Shown here: positions 41,752 through 47,636 of the stretch, piece by piece | How positions within the stretch are numbered: the stretch's first letter is position 1 | Layout of the letters: each line of letters opens with the position of its first letter | Assembly: GCF_000213175.1 (NCBI RefSeq) | Contig: NW_009799101.1 | Span: 4,945,237 to 4,992,872, forward strand | From: Neurospora tetrasperma FGSC 2508 | Taxonomy: Eukaryota; Ascomycota; Sordariomycetes; Sordariales; Sordariaceae | Length of the DNA stretch: 47,636 bases | Direction of reading: 5' to 3' | Translations under genes and position numbers: made by a program | The notes under the pieces: generated by a model | The model's input: only the letters and a program-made list of their open reading frames with translations | What the model was told of the DNA's origin: nothing | Databases searched by the model: none

Positions 41752-43694
41752 ATGGCTCTTGTTCGATATCTTACACCCCATCTGGCGGCAGGCTTGATTG
41801 TCACTGGAGCCGTACTGGCAAGTCCTTTCAGCAATGCTGTCCATGATGCACACATCGCCACCGGCTTCGTCTCAGAGCTTACACAGAACATCACGGCCGT
41901 TCATCAAGAGCACCAGCAAATACACAGGCATGCTCTTGTCTGTAGCCAGTCTTCGTCCCTCACGGTTGATGTAGGCTACGCCAAGTACCAAGGCCAACAA
42001 AATTTCGCTACCGGCGTGAATGTTTGGAAAGGGTGAGAAGCGCCAGCTCTACATCGATATCTGAACCCGTGCTGCATGCGGTTTACTGACAGCGTATGGC
42101 TAGAATCCGGTATGCAACTGCTGCAAGATGGCAACCGCCGCGTCTTCCACCGCCGCGTCCTAATGCCCCTATCACGCAAGCGACGAAACAAAGTGCTCAG
42201 TGCCCGAATTCCAGCCCATCTGTGGGCGGTTCACCCCAAATTGAGGACGATGAGAACTGCCTTTTCCTCAATGTCTATGCCCCCGCCAAGGCGCAAAACC
42301 TCCCTGTCCTTGTTTGGATTCATGGTGGGGGCTACGGCTTGGGAAACAACGTTCAGGACATGACCGAGATTATCAACGCAAACAACCAAGGCTTCCTTGT
42401 CGTCTCCATCCAGTACCGTCTCGGCGCCTTTGGCTTCCTTGCTTCACAAGAAGTCAAGAACACGGGTGTTGTCAATGCTGGTCTCCTCGACCAGGCCTTT
42501 GCTCTCGCATGGGTCAAGCTGTTCATCTGCAAATTTGGCGGCAACCCACTAGCCGTCACTATCGCGGGCGAGTCCGCTGGCGCCGGCTCCGTCATGTACC
42601 ACAACCTTGCCGTCAACGGTACTTTGGGTCCGCTACTTTTCGACAAGTCCATTGCCAACTCGCCCTACCTTCCTTTCCAGTACAACTACAACGATGCTAT
42701 CCCTACTTCTAGATACTATGCCTTCGCTCAGGCTGCCGGTTGTCCCAGCAGTGGGGACGTGTTCGCCTGTCTTCAGAGCAAAGACTCGGCCACACTACAA
42801 CAAGCTAACTACGTCGTCAATAAACAAGCGCCGCATGGCTACTGGGCTTTCTACCCCGTCACCGACCACGCCTACATTATGAGTCTTGCCAGCCAACAGC
42901 TTGCCGACAAGCAAGTGAACGGTATGAAGCTTCTCGTTGGGTTCAATGCTAACGAAGGCCCTCTGTTTGTCCCCAACAACATCGACACCGAGTCACAACT
43001 CGCCGAATGGCTCAAGGTGGAGTTTCCCAAACTGTCCGCGACACAAGTCAACTCCATCCTCATCGCGAATCCCAACAGTAGCCCAACTAACCGCGCGGGC
43101 CCGTTCTTTGAAACGAACGGTCTTTCCGGCGCCAACGCGCTGAACATGTCTGGTGGTGCCAACGGCCAACAACAGCGCGGCTACAACATCTACGCCGAAG
43201 CCACCTTTGTCTGCCCAGCCTACTGGTTTGCCTCTGCATTCATCGGCTCTAGCGCTAAGAAGGCCTACACATACCAATACTCCGTCCCCTTTGCCCGGCA
43301 CGGCACCGACATCGCCGGCTACTTTGGTCCGCAAACTGAGAACCAGTCTAACGACTTCGTTCTTGCCTTCCGCCGCATCTGGGGTAACTTCATCATGACT
43401 GGCAACCCATCCATCACCAGCCTGCTCGCCAACGGGCAGTCAACGGGGGATACGAGCGCACATCCTGTTGCGGCTTGGCCGGCTTGGACCGAGAGTGCTC
43501 CAAAGTTGGTGAATCTGAACGAAACAGGTGGTTTGCAGTACCAGGCACCGACGCAATGGGGGTTCAATGTGACGCAGTCCAAAGAGCCCGGATTGAAGAA
43601 TGCGATGGAAGTCGTAGATGCTGACTCTTGGGAGGGAGGGAGAGGGCAGAGGTGCACCTTCTGGAAGCAACTAACTCCTAACATTCCGGCGTAG
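41752..43694 (+). CDS. Secreted type-B carboxylesterase (acetylcholinesterase-like)
   Basis: Exons 41752-42032 and 42104-43694 (intron 71 nt: GTGAGA donor, TTACTGAC branch, CTAG acceptor) give 623 residues; the splice restores VWKGIRYA, typical of the family. Signal peptide about 1-23. Catalytic features: oxyanion HGGG at about residues 167-170, nucleophile Ser251 in TIAGESAGAG, acid Glu378 in GFNANEGPLF, base His493 in ARHGTDI. The EDCL-type segment is DDENCLFLNVY. Family members hydrolyse carboxylic esters outside the cell; fungal ones are often labelled acetylcholinesterase without evidence for that substrate. In this setting an acyl-ester or lignocellulose-related substrate is equally possible. 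The start is chosen for the signal peptide. Confidence 0.92.
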
Positions 43695-44055
43695 ATGACT
43701 GCATGGTGATGGCGAGACGATGGTTTGGACGTATCTTTTACCAACTTCTTGCTCCAAAGTGTATGCCAGCTCAATACCATGCTCTCTGCTTGCTCCATCT
43801 TGCCCTGTGCGCTTTCATGCCCTGTCTATACGTTGCAGCCTGGTGTTCCCGTCGCAGAGTCTTGCACTGTCGTTTGGCACATCCGTACCTACAACGCATG
43901 TCTAGAAACAGATTTTCCTACTACGGTATTTCCAGGTCTAGGAAGGGGCCCTAATCCAATGTGATGTTTACATTTATTCTTGGACCTAACGTCCAATGTC
44001 GAATGGCGCAGATTCCCCGTACGGTAGTAACGAATCCTTCAACTATACCTCTACG
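43695..44055. other. Short convergent intergenic region
   Basis: 3' UTRs of the esterase (+) and the eight-cysteine gene (-). No gene seen. Confidence 0.45.
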
Positions 44056-44497
44056 CTACCAGCAAGCAGTCCATGAGTTGCCGCAGGCGTCAAAGTGCAG
44101 ATTGCACTCCCTACATCCCCAAGCAATGCACTGATCGTGGTGCCAGCAGGTTTGGCCCCTGCAAGACCGCTCGAAAATATCTCCCTCCTTTCCTCTTTCG
44201 CTGATATGAGGGAGGTCCCTCTTATAGCAGGTTTTCTCGACCTAAGATGGAGCTTTGGTGTTAGTCTTTTGGAGAAGCGACAGAAAGCATCATATGGGTT
44301 TTTTGTGAACGCTGGGGCAAAGCACGTACTCCAGCAACCCTGAAACTGTCATTGATCTGAGTTCCGTTGATCTGAAGTCCGTTGACCTGCGTTCCGTTGA
44401 CCTGTGCCTTGGTGACCTCGGCAGTCTCTACCGGGGCAGAGTGCACAGCCGAAAACGCGGCAGCGATAGCGAGGAGTTTGAACAGGTTGGCTTGCAT
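44056..44497 (-). CDS. Secreted eight-cysteine protein with VNG/ING repeats, two exons
   Basis: Exon 1 is 44330-44497 (56 codons) and exon 2 is 44056-44241 (61 codons plus stop), joined across an 88-nt intron (GTACGT donor, GACTAAC branch, CTTAG acceptor) in phase 0: 117 residues. Residues 1-20 are a signal peptide (LLAIAAAFSAVHSA). Residues about 33-50 are a short tandem repeat, QVNGTQVNGLQINGTQIN, with two NGT N-glycosylation sites. A Lys-Arg pair just after the first cysteine of exon 2 could be a Kex2 site. The rest holds eight cysteines in the order C, C-x4-C-x5-C-x4-C-x2-C-x6-C-x6-C, ending with Trp. This is a compact disulphide-rich secreted domain. No family is recognised and no activity is claimed. 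Exon 2 is too short to show up as a long frame, so the gene is easy to miss. Confidence 0.75.
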
Positions 44498-46248
44498 GTT
44501 GGGCAATAGAATATTGCTTGGTAACTTGGACAGGATGTAGAAAAGAGTACGAGCGTTGAGGATTGATCGGCTTGATGGCTCTGTTCTCTGGTTGTTCAGC
44601 GAGCAGGAGAAGGCTGCTCTACATATACCTACTTATACTGACCAGTTTATCATGATTCCGTCCGGACCTTGCCATCTGTGCCTTGTCGTCGGGTAGCATG
44701 GTTCCATAGTATACGGCGGTATTCCGGCGTTGTTGGTTGCTGCATGATGAGTCCGTGTTAAGACAACGTGGGTCAACATGATGAAAAGAGGATGCTGGAG
44801 AAGGAACTGAACCAGGCAAGTCTTCTTTCATGAATACGATAGTCCGGCTTCATTGGGGGAGTGTCTGCGTCTCGTACAGTATAGGTAGGTAACGTAGCGT
44901 TGACAACCCCGGGCATCTAGATGTATGGTTCTTCTAGGTACCTACCAATCGCACATCCACATTCGAATTGCTTGTTCGACGTACATACATGAGGACCAAC
45001 GAGCCAAACAGTGAGACTCTTGGGAAGGATAGCCGTGCCTACCTCGCCTTGAAAAATAGTGGATATGGATGCTGGTTGGAGCAAAACTGGCCCCCAAGCC
45101 GACATGATGGCACGGGCCGACTGTCTAATTCACTCTTAACATACTACATTGACTAGGGTCCCCGGTAGCGAGTTCGTATTCTAATGCGACTACCGTCCAT
45201 TGCCGGGCCCTACCTGCACATGTTGGATGTTTGCGGTATTGCACTGTCCTTTTCGCGTGGTAGGGTAGCAGAGTTCGAGCAAAGCGCCGGAAAATGGTCT
45301 GCTCAGAAGAAATGCCTACCTACCTACAAGGGCTGGGTTGTAATTGCCCTGGTAGAGCCTCAGCCCTTGGCACTTGCCATGACTGATGTCGGTTTATTCG
45401 GAGACTCTTGACCCAGACGGAGACAACAAACGGTAACAGACCATCAAGAGGATATGATAGGTAGGTAGTTGATGGACTGTAGATGAATTCATAACGAGCA
45501 TCACCGGTACAACTGACAATATATCAGGGTAGCTGCTAATCAACTCTGTCAGGAGCCTGCCATCAGTTTGCCTAGAGATATCAAAGAACCACTATGCTGC
45601 TGTGGGGACGTTAGGTGTACACATGTAAGATTCGGTCTACAGCGCCGACCCCCCGAGCCAACTGGCAACAGGTTACATTGAGGCCTTAGTGAACGTAGTC
45701 CAATTGGGATCAGTTCCGGGGGCTACTTACCTAGCGACACACCAATGCTACCACACGCCCCCGGGTCTCCCCTCCTCGTTCGTTTCGCCCCACTCCGTCC
45801 ACCCCTCCACGCTTTGCTTACTACGAGTCTACGACTAGTCGAGGTCGTCACTGCTGCGGCTGGTGCTGTCCCCTTGTCTCCCGCCACCACTACAGTCACT
45901 ACTCGAATTATCATCATCATCAGCACGATCTTTCGACGCTCCAACTTTCCACTACTCTCATCTGCACGTTGCACCGCTCGTACCTCCGGCGCCTTCCTAG
46001 AATCCAACCACTTCTACTATCACTACATGCTTCACAAGCTCCTATACTCCCCTTTAGCTGCCCCATCGCATTACTACGCATTTGGAAAACATATTTCTTG
46101 CTCGAAACATTCAAGCCGCGCCGTTATTACCTCTGTATCAACTCGCTAGCAATATGGCAGGCGAACCGGCGGCAAGTGCGCCTCAAACTCTTCATTGTCC
46201 ATACATGTACCTTATGCTAACCATCATATTTATCAACAACAGAGCTCC
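44498..46248. other. Intergenic, subtelomeric, no supported gene
   Basis: About 1.75 kb with AGGTAGGTA-type motifs (near 44885, 44937, 45463). Frames of up to 134 codons are unconvincing. The 3' part may hold the promoter and a 5' UTR intron of the last gene: TGCTAACC about 30 nt before an AACAACAG at 46242. Confidence 0.5.
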
Positions 46249-46665
46249 ATGACTACGCCCCAAGTCGCTACTGACCAACAGCCTGTAAGCGACGACAAGT
46301 CTCTAAGCGATATCCGGAGATCAATGAAGAGGGACGGACAGGGCATAAGTGCGTTGGGCCTCGATGGCGTGTTCCGTAGTTTTGACGCCGAACGCAATGT
46401 TCTCGACGCGGTTGGCCTTAACCCGGCCCAGATAAGAGAATACTACGATGGTCTGCCGCTTCCCGAGAGACTGCGTACCGCCGACGGCCGCAACGTGTCC
46501 CGTTGGGATATGTTCCACCCCGATGCGGAGAATGTTCCGAAGATATTTACGGAGGAGGAGAAAGCTAGAATGCTGGCACATAACGAGGAGATGGTAAAGC
46601 GTGGAGTCACATGCGCAACCTGTGTTCCAGGCAAGTCGGTAGACGAAAGGGGATTGAAAGCTTAG
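46249..46665 (+). CDS. Last gene before the telomere, hypothetical
   Basis: 138 residues from ATG 46249 (MTTPQVATDQQPVS). The frame runs further upstream without an ATG, and a likely splice acceptor (CAACAACAG) ends just 6 nt before this ATG, so the start at 46249 is preferred. Conserved-looking segments are LSDIRRSMKRDGQG, DAVGLNPAQIREYYDGLPLPERLRTADGRNV and a final CATC pair. It is hydrophilic, with no signal peptide or membrane span, and so probably cytosolic. Family and function are not recognised. It lies about 820 bp from the telomeric repeats, within reach of telomere-position silencing. Confidence 0.6.
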   Translation: MTTPQVATDQQPVSDDKSLSDIRRSMKRDGQGISALGLDGVFRSFDAERNVLDAVGLNPAQIREYYDGLPLPERLRTADGRNVSRWDMFHPDAENVPKIFTEEEKARMLAHNEEMVKRGVTCATCVPGKSVDERGLKA

Positions 46666-46825
46666 GTTGATGGTGCCTTTTTGCTTTGCGCTATTATAAA
46701 ATGTTTATGCCAGTCACTTCCAAGCCTTAAAGACAGGCCACAGTCGTGTAATGTTAATCCAGTAACCTAGCTCGTACCGCTAGTCGTCTAGCCTTGGTGT
46801 ACCGGCGTAGCCGTTCAAGTTTAGT

Positions 46826-47480
46826 AATACGTGTTACGATCCAACCAATGAGCATAGATAGATTAACTAATTAGAAGGGTCCCGGAGTCCCGAATATCGG
46901 GACTACGGGACCGGCTGAAAGCTAGTATATAAAAAGGCCTCCCGGCCTTTGTTATTATAGCTTTTTAATAAACAATAGCTTTTATAATCGATTAGTACCT
47001 TTCGGTTACTCTTACTATTATTCTAATTCCAATAATATATTCCTATATTTATAACGGTTCGTTATATATTGTTTACTCCTTTATCTTTGTATATTAGTAT
47101 TTTAAAATTTACTATTATACCCAAATTTCCTTAAAATTAAATATTATTAAATTTCCTCAATTTACTTTAACTTTCTACTATTATATTTGGAAATTCTATT
47201 AAACGCTCCGCTTCCGGAAGACCCGTTGGAATTAGACTCCCGGGTACTACGACCGGAAACCCCGGTCCTAGAACGGATTTTATAATTAGTATTTAAAAAA
47301 ATAATAGCCGTAAAATTATAATTATTAAATTTCGTATTAAAAAGATTAAAGAAATTATATATTATTTTAATATTTAAAGTAAGAAGTTAACTATTAACCC
47401 TATCCCTACTATTATTAAAAATACTATTATAGTTAAATTTTATAAAATTATTAATAGATTAAATATAAAAGTTTTATTCA
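46826..47480. mobile_element. AT-rich RIP-like block, possible LTR-retroelement remnant
   Basis: From 46826 the sequence begins tgttacg, then has an inverted repeat, a TATA-like tatataaaaaggcc (46926-46939), and aataaa at about 46965. These features would fit the U3/R parts of an LTR. From about 46950 base composition falls sharply to AT and TpA-rich DNA with islands such as cgctccgcttccggaagacccg, the look of repeat DNA mutated by RIP. No reading frame survives. A second LTR end, a primer-binding site or a target duplication could not be found, so the LTR identity is tentative, while the AT-rich RIP-like character is clear. Confidence 0.4.
46878..46912. repeat. Inverted repeat, 16-bp arms
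   Basis: Arms 46878-46893 (ggtcccggagtcccga) and 46897-46912 (tcgggactacgggacc) are complementary but for one mismatch, with a 3-base spacer. A second small hairpin, aaaggcc-tccc-ggccttt, lies at 46933-46950. Both sit at the boundary between gene-bearing DNA and the AT-rich block. Confidence 0.85.
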
Positions 47481-47484
47481 ACGA

Positions 47485-47636
47485 GGGTTAGGGTTAGGGT
47501 CAGGGTTAGGGTTAGGGTTAGGGTTAGGGTTAGGGTTAGGGTTAGGGTTAGGGTTAGGGTTAGGGTTAGGGTTAGGGTTAGGGTTAGGGTTAGGGTTAGG
47601 GTTAGGGTTAGGGTTAGGGTTAGGGTTAGGGTTAGG
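47485..47636 (+). repeat. Telomere, about 25 TTAGGG repeats
   Basis: An unbroken (GGGTTA)n array to the end of the window, with the G-rich strand reading toward the end as expected for a right-hand chromosome terminus. One variant unit, GGGTCA, is the third from the inner edge (47497-47502). Confidence 0.99.

Noticed and set aside
1-47636. CRISPR array or bacterial-type operon structure
   Set aside because: No spaced direct repeats; introns, telomere and gene families show a fungal nuclear chromosome.

Overview
This is the right-hand end of a chromosome of a filamentous ascomycete, almost certainly a Neurospora or very close Sordariales relative. The window ends in about 25 TTAGGG repeats. 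Introns are short, with GTRNGT donors, CTRAC branch sites and NAG acceptors. The intergenic DNA is strewn with AGGTACCTCTA / ACCTACCTACC motifs typical of Neurospora. From memory only, the order erg-3, MRH receptor, AA9 (gh61-5), PAN protein, GH3 (gh3-3), acetylcholinesterase-like esterase resembles the right end of N. crassa linkage group III; this was not checked.

Layout. 0-7 kb: five copies, in different states of decay, of an F-box-like paralogous family, plus a small secreted six-cysteine protein. 7.8-12.4 kb: a 1148-residue proline-rich protein ending in a riboflavin-kinase-like domain, and a conserved fungal protein of unknown role. 13.5-17.4 kb: C-14 sterol reductase (erg-3) and a divergently transcribed Mrl1-like MRH sorting receptor. 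18.8-20 kb: a secreted AA9 polysaccharide monooxygenase with CBM1. 20.6-24.1 kb: three tandem tiny cysteine-rich genes forming an unnamed family. 25.7-29.6 kb: an MDR oxidoreductase and a secreted PAN/Apple-like protein. 30.5-33.5 kb: secreted GH3 beta-glucosidase. 35.7 kb: tRNA-Trp. 37.1-39.9 kb: a DUF6604-type protein. 41.8-43.7 kb: a secreted type-B carboxylesterase. 44.1-44.5 kb: a two-exon, eight-cysteine secreted protein with internal repeats. 46.2-46.7 kb: the last gene, about 0.8 kb from the telomere. 46.8-47.48 kb: an AT-rich, apparently RIP-mutated block that may be a retroelement remnant. Then the telomere.

How the genes fit together. Lignocellulose functions (AA9 oxidative cleavage, GH3 hydrolysis of cellobiose, a secreted esterase, a secreted PAN protein) are spread over 25 kb between housekeeping genes (erg-3, the sorting receptor, tRNA-Trp). 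Interspersed are lineage-restricted families: the F-box-like copies, the tandem cysteine proteins and the small secreted proteins. The likeliest undescribed material is the three-member cysteine-rich family (shared cysteine spacing and a 5' UTR intron placed identically in two members), the intron-split eight-cysteine protein, and the decaying F-box-like family. All splice sites were read by eye.
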